A DNA stretch of 5,638 nt from Pseudonocardiales bacterium (GTDB taxonomy: Bacteria; Actinomycetota; Actinomycetes; Mycobacteriales; Pseudonocardiaceae). A program made the position numbers and the translations under genes. Within the stretch, counting starts at the first letter, position 1. Every line of letters begins with the position of its first letter. Positions 1-5,426 of the stretch are shown piece by piece. The notes beneath the pieces are model-generated. The model worked only from the letters and a program-made list of their open reading frames with translations, was not told where the DNA came from and searched no databases. Where the stretch lies: NCBI GenBank assembly GCA_025465385.1, contig JAODNG010000518.1:1-5638 (forward strand), given 5' to 3'.

Positions 1-2
1 CC

Positions 3-929
3 TGGAAACCGGACCCGGTCGAAGGTAAGTGGACGCGTTCCCTGCTTTCTACCGCGGCGTTGGAAACGCATCTGGCCGTCGAACGAAGCGGACATTTCAC
101 CACGCTGCAATCCTGGGGCGAGACCACCCTCGGCATGGTCACCGGCAACAACAAGTACTTCGCGCTGCCCGCAGACCGCGCCCGCGAGCTGGGCCTGCGC
201 AGCGACGAACTGCTGCCGGTGTCTCCGCCCGGGTCGCGCCATCTGCGAAATCTGACCTACCCGGCCGCCGCTCATCAGCAGCTGACCGATACTGGATCGT
301 CGACCTTGCTGTTCCGTCCCGGAGGGCAACCCTCGCACGCTGCCAGCCGCTACATCCGGGCCGGCGAGCGACTCGGAGTGCACACTGCCTACAAATGCCG
401 GGTTCGCTCGCCCTGGTGGCGGGTGCCGCTCGTGGCGCCCTGTGATGTCTTGTTGACTTACATGAACGCCGACAGTCCACGACTGTGCGCCAATCACGCC
501 GGGATTCATCACCTCAACTCGGTGCACGGCGTGTACCTGCGGCCTGAACTGCGCAAGCTGGGAATCGACCTGCTGCCGCTGGGCGCGCTGACCTCGATGA
601 CGCTGCTGAGCGCGGAGACGGTCGGTCGCGCCTATGGCGGCGGCATGCTCAAGCTGGAGCCGAAGGAGGCTGACCGGCTCGCAGTTCCCGAGCCGGGTGT
701 CCTGCGCGATGCCCGGACCGCGCTGACCGCGATCCGCTCGCAGGTCGCCGCTCGGTTGAGCAGTCCTGGGGGGCTGACCGAGGCAGTGGCGCTGGTGGAC
801 AACGTCCTGCTCGTCGGTGAGCTGGGTATCGCCGCCTCGGAGGTGAAGTCGCTGCGCGACGCGCATGCCCAGTTGGCTGCCCGCCGCGCCGCCCGAGGAG
901 GTGCCAGCCGTGCCCTCGTCCGCACCTGA
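3..929 (+). CDS. N6-adenine DNA methyltransferase of a type II R-M system, C-terminal part (5' end outside window)
   Basis: The frame is open from the first bases of the window, so the start and the catalytic half (SAM site and NPPY-type motif) lie upstream; about 308 C-terminal codons are visible. What remains is the target-recognition half typical of gamma-class N6-adenine methylases (Eco57I/N6_Mtase-like). An early W-T-R-S-L-L element is followed by LGMVTGNNKYFAL (translated from about position 132), the GxVTGxNxxF signature of these proteins. Further along come an R-x-PWWRVPLV block, a DVLLTYM...PRLCANHAG block, NSVHGVYL, and YGGGMLKLEPKEADRLAVP near 633-690, which matches the conserved GGGxLKLEP element before the C-terminal helices. 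The enzyme would methylate adenine in the recognition site and protect host DNA. An internal TTG at 60 could be mistaken for the start, but conserved sequence continues upstream of it. The 3' end carries the ribosome binding site of the next gene and overlaps it by 20 nt. Family assignment is firm; the target sequence cannot be read. Confidence 0.88.
   Translation, partial: WKPDPVEGKWTRSLLSTAALETHLAVERSGHFTTLQSWGETTLGMVTGNNKYFALPADRARELGLRSDELLPVSPPGSRHLRNLTYPAAAHQQLTDTGSSTLLFRPGGQPSHAASRYIRAGERLGVHTAYKCRVRSPWWRVPLVAPCDVLLTYMNADSPRLCANHAGIHHLNSVHGVYLRPELRKLGIDLLPLGALTSMTLLSAETVGRAYGGGMLKLEPKEADRLAVPEPGVLRDARTALTAIRSQVAARLSSPGGLTEAVALVDNVLLVGELGIAASEVKSLRDAHAQLAARRAARGGASRALVRT
895..902 (+). 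promoter_or_regulatory. Internal ribosome binding site for the putative restriction endonuclease
   Basis: GAGGAGGT lies inside the methylase 3' end, 7 nt before a GTG at 910. It sits too close to the in-frame GTG at 901 (which it overlaps) and lies downstream of the in-frame ATG at 865, so it selects GTG 910 as the start of the next gene. Confidence 0.6.
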
Positions 930-1809
930 TGAACCCTCAGACCTCTACGCGTTGCTAGCGCCGCTCGTCGCCCAACGTCCCGAGATCAATCCGTGGGTCC
1001 GCATATCTCCGGGAAGCATGCAGTACTTCCCGGACTACCAGCTGCTGGAAGCCATGCTGGGAGTTCCCATCGGGGAAGGCGCCGGCTCGCAGTCCGGTCG
1101 GCTGGCCAAGGCGACCGATGCTTGGGTGTCACATGAACTCAGGCGCGCCGGCTTCGGAACAGACGAAGTCTGGCCACGGCTGACGGCACCGAGAATCTTG
1201 CCGCGGGAGGTCAGCCTCTTTGTCGAGTCACTGCCCACCTCAATTCGCGGTGCCGCGCAGGCTTGTCTCGCGCGTAACCGGGCGGTCGCCCCGTCGGACG
1301 CCCGCATTCTTGGACGCGCATACGTCAAACAGGTCGACGTGTTGATCGCACAGTGGTCGCGTGGAGCGGAATTGCTGGTGTCGACCAAGACGATGGTCGC
1401 ATCATTCCGCAAGAACCTCGCCAACCGGTTCGAAGAGGCCTACGGCGACGCCAAGAACCTGCGGGGCCGCTATCCACTGGTGGCGATGGGTTTCCTGTTC
1501 GTGCTGCGTTCGACCGCGCTGACCGAGCCCGGCACGGTAGAGCGGGCGATAGATATGATGCGGAAGCTGAAAGCAGAAGCAGACGTCTACGATGCGACCT
1601 GCCTGCTCGTCGCGGAGTGGAGCGACGTGAATCCCGCAGCCGGCGTCCACCTACGTCACGACGCCGTACCAGATGATCTGACTGCCGCGAAGTTCTTGGC
1701 GACGCTCGTCGATGCTGTGCTGGCACGAACTCCAGTGGAGATGCACGTGGAGGTACGGCAGCGACGAGAGCACCGGGAGTTGCCGCTCGACGAGCAAGAC
1801 ACGCCGTAG
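910..1809 (+). CDS. Putative type II restriction endonuclease paired with the upstream methylase
   Basis: This is a 299-residue soluble protein with no signal peptide or membrane segment. I do not recognise a named family. The function is inferred from position (20-nt overlap with the 3' end of a solitary-type N6A methylase) and from a plausible nuclease core. The core has D143 in KQVDVLI, then S158-T-K160 in ELLVSTKTM, then E175-E176 in NRFEEAYGDAKN. A D...SxK...E order with about 14 residues between Lys and Glu resembles the variant PD-(D/E)xK site of Cfr10I/Bse634I-type enzymes, where the second acid comes from the following helix; E154 is an alternative acid. The segment from STK through YGDAKNLRGRYP is dense in charged and aromatic residues and looks like the most conserved part. 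GTG 910 is preferred because of the GAGGAGGT 7 nt upstream; an ATG at 865 would add 15 Pro/Ala-rich residues. Expected to cut unmethylated DNA. It could instead be another methylase-linked accessory protein. Confidence 0.6.
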   Translation: MPSSAPDEPSDLYALLAPLVAQRPEINPWVRISPGSMQYFPDYQLLEAMLGVPIGEGAGSQSGRLAKATDAWVSHELRRAGFGTDEVWPRLTAPRILPREVSLFVESLPTSIRGAAQACLARNRAVAPSDARILGRAYVKQVDVLIAQWSRGAELLVSTKTMVASFRKNLANRFEEAYGDAKNLRGRYPLVAMGFLFVLRSTALTEPGTVERAIDMMRKLKAEADVYDATCLLVAEWSDVNPAAGVHLRHDAVPDDLTAAKFLATLVDAVLARTPVEMHVEVRQRREHRELPLDEQDTP

Positions 1810-1850
1810 AAACCGCAATGCCGGCCCGGATCTCCGTGAGGGCATCAAGT

Positions 1851-1879
1851 ATGCGCATGTAGCAATGGTTCGTTAAGAT
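1851..1879 (+). promoter_or_regulatory. Candidate leaderless promoter of the cation efflux gene
   Basis: TAAGAT at 1874-1879 fits the actinobacterial -10 pattern TANNNT and ends 7 nt before the GTG at 1887, so transcription would begin at or next to the start codon. No purine-rich ribosome binding site precedes that GTG, as expected for a leaderless mRNA. At the -35 position lies the 8-bp palindrome ATGCGCAT (1851-1858), which is not a -35 consensus but could be an operator half. The promoter is inferred; the -35 match is poor. Confidence 0.35.
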
Positions 1880-1886
1880 CACGGCC

Positions 1887-2882
1887 GTGAGTAATGCTGC
1901 TGGGCACGGGCACGGGCACGGGCATGGGCACGGCCATGGGCACGGGGTCGGCCAAGACACCGACCGCCGAAAGTTGAGCATCGCGCTCGCTTTGATCGTC
2001 GTGTTCATGGCCGGTGAGGTAGTCGTTGGCGTGGTTGCGCAGTCGCTGGCATTGCTGTCCGACGCCGCGCACATGCTCACCGACGCCGGCTCAATCGTCC
2101 TCGCGATAATCGCGATACGGCTGGCGGCACGCCCGCCCCGCGGCGGCTACACCTACGGGCTCAAGCGAGTCGAGATCCTGTCCGCCCAAGCGAACGGGCT
2201 GACCCTGCTGCTGCTTGCCGCGTGGCTGGCTTACGAGGCGATCCGCCGGCTCATCTACCCGCCGCCGGTCGCCGGGGCCCTGGTGCTGGTCACCGCACTG
2301 GTCGGCGTGGTGGTGAACATCGCCGCGACCTGGTGCCTGTCCAAAGCCAACCGGTCCAGCCTCAACGTCGAAGGCGCCTTCCAGCACCTGCTGACCGACC
2401 TGTACGGATTCATCGCGACCGCGATCGCCGGCGCGATCGTGCTGAGCACCGGGTTCGCCCGCGCCGACGCGATCGCCGCCTTGATCGTGGTCGCCCTGAT
2501 GGTTCGCGCCGGAGTGGGGCTGGTGCACCAGTCCGGCCGGATCTTCCTCGAAGCCGCCCCGGCCGGCATCGACACCCGGGCGCTCGGCGGCCGGCTCGCC
2601 GCCCACCCCGACGTCGTCGAGGTCCACGATCTGCACGTCTGGCAGATCACTTCTGGCCAACCAGCCCTATCTGCGCATGTGCTCGTCGCACCCGGCCGGG
2701 ACTGCCACGCCGTTCGCACGGACCTGCAGACCCTGCTCGCCCACGACTACGCGATCACTCACGTCACCCTGCAACTTGACCACCCACCGCCGGACCTGTT
2801 CACCATCACCCGAACCCACGATGCCGATGAACGGAGCCATTGCACCGATCGTTCGGAACCAAGCGCCGACAACAACGCCTAG
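1887..2882 (+). CDS. Cation diffusion facilitator (CzcD-like zinc/cobalt/cadmium efflux)
   Basis: This 331-residue protein belongs to the CDF family: inner-membrane antiporters that export divalent metals, usually Zn2+ (also Co2+ or Cd2+), in exchange for protons. Six membrane segments fall near residues 30-50, 54-78, 99-123, 128-150, 165-188 and 194-213. The transport site is intact: SLALLSDAAHMLTDAGS in segment 2 supplies H62 and D66, and segment 5 supplies H167-xxx-D171 (FQHLLTDLYGF). An HxxxD pair in both helices is the zinc-preferring pattern. The C-terminal cytoplasmic domain (about 215-303) has the usual HPDVVEVHDLHVWQITSG block. The N-terminus has seven alternating Gly-His units (residues 6-19), a metal-binding tail common in this family. 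A polar, His/Asp-bearing tail of about 25 residues follows the conserved domain. The GTG start has no ribosome binding site and probably belongs to a leaderless mRNA. No metal-sensor gene lies beside it. The exact metal is inferred only from the site pattern. Confidence 0.93.
   Translation: MSNAAGHGHGHGHGHGHGHGVGQDTDRRKLSIALALIVVFMAGEVVVGVVAQSLALLSDAAHMLTDAGSIVLAIIAIRLAARPPRGGYTYGLKRVEILSAQANGLTLLLLAAWLAYEAIRRLIYPPPVAGALVLVTALVGVVVNIAATWCLSKANRSSLNVEGAFQHLLTDLYGFIATAIAGAIVLSTGFARADAIAALIVVALMVRAGVGLVHQSGRIFLEAAPAGIDTRALGGRLAAHPDVVEVHDLHVWQITSGQPALSAHVLVAPGRDCHAVRTDLQTLLAHDYAITHVTLQLDHPPPDLFTITRTHDADERSHCTDRSEPSADNNA
1902..1943 (+). repeat. GGGCAC hexanucleotide tandem repeat encoding (Gly-His)7
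   Basis: Seven near-identical 6-bp units (GGGCAC with GGGCAT and GGCCAT variants) encode alternating glycine and histidine at the N-terminus of the cation exporter. The units are in frame, so slippage in steps of 6 bp would change the His number without breaking the gene. Confidence 0.85.
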
Positions 2883-2898
2883 CCGGGGACGGCCGGGG

Positions 2899-3336
2899 TC
2901 AGTTGTTCCTGCGAAGCATCCGTCGCAGGAACAACAGCACCAACAGCACCGCTACTACAATCGCCGCAATGGGCAGCGGTCGTTTCCGCGCCGTGACTGG
3001 CAGCGGCGCGACGTGCGCGGCCACTTGCGGGGGCACTTCCTCCCGAACCTCGTCAGTCAGTTCGGTCATCTGCGACACCGTCTCGTCTGCCGTCACTGGA
3101 AGTTCTGCCGTAACTAGAAGTTCTGCCGTAACTGGATGTGTTTCCACGATCTCGGGTACCTGCTGCTCGACCTCTTCCGTCATAACCTGCACGGCTTCCT
3201 TGGCTTCGTGCACCTTGTCCCTGACACGCGCCGGCACATCGATCCTGTGGGTTAGCTCTTCCAGGATGTCATCGAACTGCCCGCGGGTACGGTTGACGTC
3301 CTGGCGCCGCCGGTTCTTCACTGCCGAGGTAGTCAT
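2899..3336 (-). CDS. DUF3618-type membrane-anchored protein
   Basis: This 145-residue protein is of the kind annotated DUF3618 in actinomycetes. Its molecular function is unknown; members are often found near other cell-envelope genes. The N-terminal third (about 10-50) has the characteristic amphipathic helix: RxDVNRTRGQFDDILEEL, then a short RIDVPARVRDKVHEAKEAV segment. The middle (about 55-115) is acidic and low in complexity, and contains a threefold hexapeptide repeat (VTAELL/VTAELP/VTADET, residues 69-86). A single membrane segment (about 120-138, Pro-Ile-Ala-Ala-Ile then Val/Leu) is followed by a basic LRRMLRRNN tail, suggesting a C-terminal anchor with the bulk of the protein in the cytoplasm. 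The start is well supported: AGGGAGG sits 6 nt before the ATG. It converges on the cation exporter with only 16 bp between the stop codons, and its last codons form the stem-loop at 2902-2935. Family call moderately sure; role unknown. Confidence 0.75.
   Translation of the reverse strand: MTTSAVKNRRRQDVNRTRGQFDDILEELTHRIDVPARVRDKVHEAKEAVQVMTEEVEQQVPEIVETHPVTAELLVTAELPVTADETVSQMTELTDEVREEVPPQVAAHVAPLPVTARKRPLPIAAIVVAVLLVLLFLRRMLRRNN
2902..2935. terminator. Perfect 13-bp inverted repeat, probable bidirectional terminator
   Basis: GTTGTTCCTGCGA (2902-2914) pairs perfectly with TCGCAGGAACAAC (2923-2935) across an 8-nt loop. The hairpin begins 20 nt after the exporter stop codon on the plus strand and overlaps the last codons of the convergent minus-strand gene. 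It is symmetrical, so it can form in either transcript. There is no T-run on either side, which is normal for terminators in high-GC actinomycetes. The structure is certain from sequence; the terminator role is inferred from its place between convergent genes. Confidence 0.65.
3086..3139 (-). repeat. Three tandem 18-bp units inside the DUF3618 gene
   Basis: Three consecutive 18-bp copies (3086-3103, 3104-3121, 3122-3139) share TCTGCCGT(C/A)ACT(G/A)GA on the plus strand, with 2-3 differences between copies. On the coding strand each unit gives six residues of the form (P/L)VTA(E/D)x. The unit length keeps the frame, so the array is probably a recent in-frame expansion in the linker between the N-terminal helix and the membrane anchor. 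Confidence 0.85.
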
Positions 3337-3370
3337 CGGTGCCTCCCTTACCTTAATGGTCTCGATTCGA

Positions 3371-3400
3371 CGCTGGCCGCAGTCTCGTCGGGCGCCAGCG
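3371..3400. repeat. Short inverted repeat in the gap between the STAS and DUF3618 genes
   Basis: CGCTGGC (3371-3377) and GCCAGCG (3394-3400) are perfect 7-bp arms around 16 nt. They lie in the 192-bp gap (3337-3528) between the two minus-strand genes. This could be a weak terminator or operator, but the arm length is near what chance gives at this GC. The rest of the gap holds no further gene I can see. Confidence 0.25.
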
Positions 3401-3528
3401 ACGTGGCTGCGCTGCGCCCGGCGCGTGTGAAGACTATGTCGCAGCCTTCTCGCCCCCCACGGTTACGACACGCAGGAAACCATCCGTCAAGTCCTGATCG
3501 TGGGATTTCGACGTCGAGCGTCTACTGG

Positions 3529-4455
3529 TCACTGCGGAAACAGACAGCCCGCCCGCATCCAACCCGTAGCGGCAGTGGTGGAAAACCCGGCCATGTTCCA
3601 TACGGCCAGCATCACCGGATGTACCCCGGCCCTGGCGGCATCGTCACCCACTAGGTGCGCCAGTGTGATGAGCTCGGCGTCGGCAGACGCATAGCCGATG
3701 CGATGCCGACTGCCGGGAGGAGATGCCGGAGACCCATCACGGAACAGCCACAGCCCGCGGGCCGCGAGTAGCTCCGGGGCCAGCGTGTCCGGCACTGCTT
3801 GAGTAACGGGCACGCCTGAGCTGATGCAGTTCACGAGTTCCCCCAGTCCGGTGTCGCGGTCGAACCGGCGCAATTCCAGCGTCCAGGTGATGCCCACCGA
3901 GCAGCACCACATCGCGGTCAGGACGACCGGTCTTTCGTGGTCGGACGTCGTGGCCTCTGCGTGATCAGCCAGTTCAATCACCGCGTGAAGAAGGGTGGGG
4001 TAGGTGCTGAACAGTCCCAGCAAACCGCTACTCGCCACCGCGCGCTCCACCACGCGGGTGATCAAACCGCACAGGTGCAGCTGCGACCCATTGGCCTGGA
4101 CGAGCTTCCGGGCGCGCAGCAGACAACTCAGTCCACTGCAGCCCAGAAAACGTACAGATTCAAGGTCCAAGATCAGGTGGGCCGGTCCGGCAACCAACTG
4201 GTCGCGCAGGCGTTGCTCAAGCAGCGGCACGGTCAGCAGGTCGAGTTCCCCGTCCACCACCACGACGCAGATCCCCACCGCTGGGTAATGCTGGACACTA
4301 AGCCCCAGCAACGGGGCGGGGTCGTACAGCGCCGCACTGTCTACCTGCCTATCCTCAGCCCCAGCGACGGCGTCCAACGGCTCCAACGGGTCAGTCCAAG
4401 ACTCAGCGTCCGACAGGTTCGTTCGCCAGCCGGACGAGTCTTCGGCGTTGATCAC
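3529..4455 (-). CDS. STAS-domain protein (anti-sigma-factor antagonist type) with unknown C-terminal half
   Basis: With a GTG start at 4455 the product is 308 residues. Residues about 1-50 are an acidic leader. Residues about 52-165 are a STAS domain: VDGELDLLTVPLLEQRL (D72 in the GELD turn), LILDLESVRFLGCSGLSCLL, and a C-terminal LCGLITRVVERAVASSGLLGLF stretch. The GCSGL loop places Ser107 where SpoIIAA/RsbV-type antagonists are phosphorylated by their anti-sigma kinase, so partner switching with such a kinase is expected. Residues about 177-308 match nothing I recognise; they include MWCCSVGITWTLELRRF and RHRIGYASADAELITLAHL and have no membrane segment. The start is chosen because GGAGGG lies 9 nt upstream and a stress-type promoter lies at 4525-4549; a TTG at 4572 would add 39 Gly/Pro-rich residues but would put that promoter inside the gene. 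No anti-sigma kinase or sigma gene is adjacent. STAS call firm; C-terminal role unknown. Confidence 0.75.
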   Translation of the reverse strand: MINAEDSSGWRTNLSDAESWTDPLEPLDAVAGAEDRQVDSAALYDPAPLLGLSVQHYPAVGICVVVVDGELDLLTVPLLEQRLRDQLVAGPAHLILDLESVRFLGCSGLSCLLRARKLVQANGSQLHLCGLITRVVERAVASSGLLGLFSTYPTLLHAVIELADHAEATTSDHERPVVLTAMWCCSVGITWTLELRRFDRDTGLGELVNCISSGVPVTQAVPDTLAPELLAARGLWLFRDGSPASPPGSRHRIGYASADAELITLAHLVGDDAARAGVHPVMLAVWNMAGFSTTAATGWMRAGCLFPQ

Positions 4456-4464
4456 AGGTCCATT

Positions 4465-4470
4465 CCCTCC
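4465..4470 (-). promoter_or_regulatory. Ribosome binding site of the STAS gene
   Basis: GGAGGG on the minus strand lies 9 nt before GTG 4455. It is the only purine-rich site properly spaced from a start codon in this 5' region, and it decides the start in favour of 4455 over the TTG at 4572. Confidence 0.55.
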
Positions 4471-4524
4471 GCCAGCTCCCGATCGACCGGGTGGACCCAG
4501 ATCGTTTGCGCCATTCCCTGCTAA

Positions 4525-4549
4525 GTACCCAGCAACGATGAGCTCAAAC
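4525..4549 (-). promoter_or_regulatory. SigB/SigF-type stress promoter for the STAS gene
   Basis: Read on the minus strand, GTTT (4549-4546) is followed after exactly 15 nt by GGGTAC (4530-4525). Known actinobacterial SigB/SigF promoters follow GTTT-N14-16-GGGTAT or a close variant, so only the last base departs. Transcription would start near 4517, leaving a leader of about 60 nt before the ribosome binding site and GTG 4455. A stress sigma factor driving an antagonist-type gene would form the feedback loop usual for partner-switching modules. Inferred from motif and position only. Confidence 0.5.
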
Positions 4550-4632
4550 TGCGCCGACAGCAATCTTCGCAACCGTTAGCGCAGCGTTGATCTTTGATGG
4601 GGCGCTTGCTCGGCCCGCTGCTCCTCCAAGGC

Positions 4633-4670
4633 AGGTAAAAGTCACTAGTGTGTGTCCGCTTCTTTTACCT
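4633..4670. repeat. Perfect 9-bp inverted repeat with 20-nt spacer
   Basis: AGGTAAAAG (4633-4641) and CTTTTACCT (4662-4670) are exact reverse complements. The arms are AT-rich against a GC-rich background, which makes a chance match less likely. The repeat spans the tandem stop codons of the possible small ORF and lies about 80 bp upstream of the STAS promoter. It could be a weak terminator for the small ORF or a protein-binding site. Confidence 0.5.
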
Positions 4671-4773
4671 TCTTGACTCCCGAGGCGGCCTCGCTGGCCG
4701 GTGATGAGACCGTGTCTTCTCGGATGCCGTAGGCGGCGTAGGCGGCGCCGTCGACCAATCGAATGGCGATCAT
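4645..4773 (-). CDS. Possible small ORF, 42 residues, function unknown
   Basis: An ATG at 4773 opens a 42-codon frame beginning MIAIRLVDGAAYAAYGIRED and ending KKVKEADTH, closed by adjacent TAG and TGA stops. Composition looks protein-like: a hydrophobic start, an Ala/Tyr repeat from two 9-bp DNA units (4729-4746), and an acidic/basic tail. There is no membrane segment and no recognised family. No good ribosome binding site precedes the ATG; GAGGAG lies 17 nt upstream. The frame stays open above the ATG back to a stop near 4880, so this may be the remains of a longer gene rather than a working small one. Presence of a real gene is uncertain. Confidence 0.25.
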   Translation of the reverse strand: MIAIRLVDGAAYAAYGIREDTVSSPASEAASGVKKVKEADTH

Positions 4774-5023
4774 CGCCCGCTGCCGATGCCTGCTCCTCAA
4801 AGGACCAAATGACTCATCAGGACCTCCTACACCAGCTGCTGCCTCAATCCCGCGGACAGGTTTGGTTTCGCGACTGCGCTACGGGGAACCCAGCATTTGC
4901 GCGTCACCGGCGCGCGCTCGATCACCCACCTAGCAGACCTAACCTACCCCCACCTGAGATCGGCCAACCAGCCGTAGGCGCGAGGGGACCAACCCCAACC
5001 TGAGCACGACAAGAAAGGAACGT
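4774..5023. other. Non-coding stretch upstream of the RidA gene
   Basis: No supported gene lies here. It holds a weak stress-type promoter match on the plus strand (GTTT 4865-4868, 15 nt, GGGAAC 4884-4889) and two 13-bp direct copies of ACCCC(C/A)ACCTGAG at 4946-4958 and 4992-5004 that differ at one base. The sequence between 4920 and 5005 is rich in short C-runs on the plus strand. No clear -35/-10 pair is visible close to the RidA start. Confidence 0.4.
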
Positions 5024-5404
5024 ATGATGGAGTCGATCGTGATCGCAAGCGAGAAGACATTGCCACCAGTAGGACCACATTCGCAGGCGATGCGACGCGG
5101 AAATATCTTAGCAATTGGCGGACAGGTCGGTACTGACCCTCGCTCGGGCATCGTCTGCGACGGAATTCACGAGCAGCTTCGGCAGGCGATGACGAACATA
5201 CAAGAGCTTCTTAAAGAGGCCGGCGCATCCTTCGCTGACGTCATACTGCTGCATGTGTACCTCACCGAAGAGGGTCACTTCCGGGAGATGAACAACGTCC
5301 TGAGCGAATTCCTGATAGAACCTTTTCCTGCGCGCACAACTGTTTATACACAATTGTCGCCAGGCATGCTCGTCCAGATCGACGCTCTCGCCGTGATCGA
5401 GTAA
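5024..5404 (+). CDS. RidA/YjgF/UK114-family protein (Rid family, probable enamine/imine deaminase)
   Basis: This 126-residue protein has the full length of the family, which forms cytoplasmic trimers; RidA hydrolyses reactive 2-aminoacrylate and related imines released by PLP enzymes. Hallmarks in order are GPHSQAM (17-23), the GGQVGTDPRSG turn (32-42), NIQELLKEAGASFADVI (58-74), N90 in FREMNNVLSEF, FPARTTV (101-107) and LVQIDALAVIE at the end. R104 matches the catalytic Arg105 of E. coli RidA, but the Tyr17 position is His19 and the Glu120 position is Gln118. This points to a Rid subgroup other than classical RidA, perhaps with deaminase activity but different substrates. Translation starts at ATG 5024 or the next codon, ATG 5027, after AAAGGAA at 5014-5020. 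GC is about 55% against about 65% for the exporter, with more A/T-ending codons, suggesting recent acquisition. No PLP enzyme or catabolic gene is adjacent. Confidence 0.92.
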   Translation: MMESIVIASEKTLPPVGPHSQAMRRGNILAIGGQVGTDPRSGIVCDGIHEQLRQAMTNIQELLKEAGASFADVILLHVYLTEEGHFREMNNVLSEFLIEPFPARTTVYTQLSPGMLVQIDALAVIE

Positions 5405-5426
5405 AATGCGATGACACCCTAGCTTG

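Noticed and set aside
910..1809. Assignment of the nuclease to the XamI family, based on the neighbouring methylase type
   Set aside because: The conserved blocks I associate with XamI-type enzymes are not visible, so I give no family name or recognition site.
1325..2080. A 251-codon minus-strand frame spanning the nuclease end and the exporter start
   Set aside because: It contains the antisense of the Gly-His repeat as a Cys-Pro-type run and crosses two supported genes; no domain is visible.
2840..3430. A 196-codon plus-strand frame opposite the DUF3618 gene
   Set aside because: Its product is a Ser/Thr/Arg-rich string with no domain, whereas the minus strand has a good ribosome binding site, the DUF3618 helix and a membrane anchor.
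3508..3517. 10-bp palindrome TCGACGTCGA just after the STAS stop codon
   Set aside because: It has no loop to form a hairpin and no T-run, and such GC-rich palindromes are expected by chance here.
3937..4524. A 195-codon plus-strand frame opposite the STAS gene
   Set aside because: It is the antisense shadow of the STAS coding region, Gln/Arg-rich with no domain, while the minus strand carries a clear STAS signature.
4701..5003. A 100-codon plus-strand frame starting with GTG and containing a run of nine arginines
   Set aside because: The arginine run is a by-product of the GTAGGCGGC tandem units read in the wrong frame. There is no ribosome binding site and the product is low-complexity, rich in Pro and Arg.
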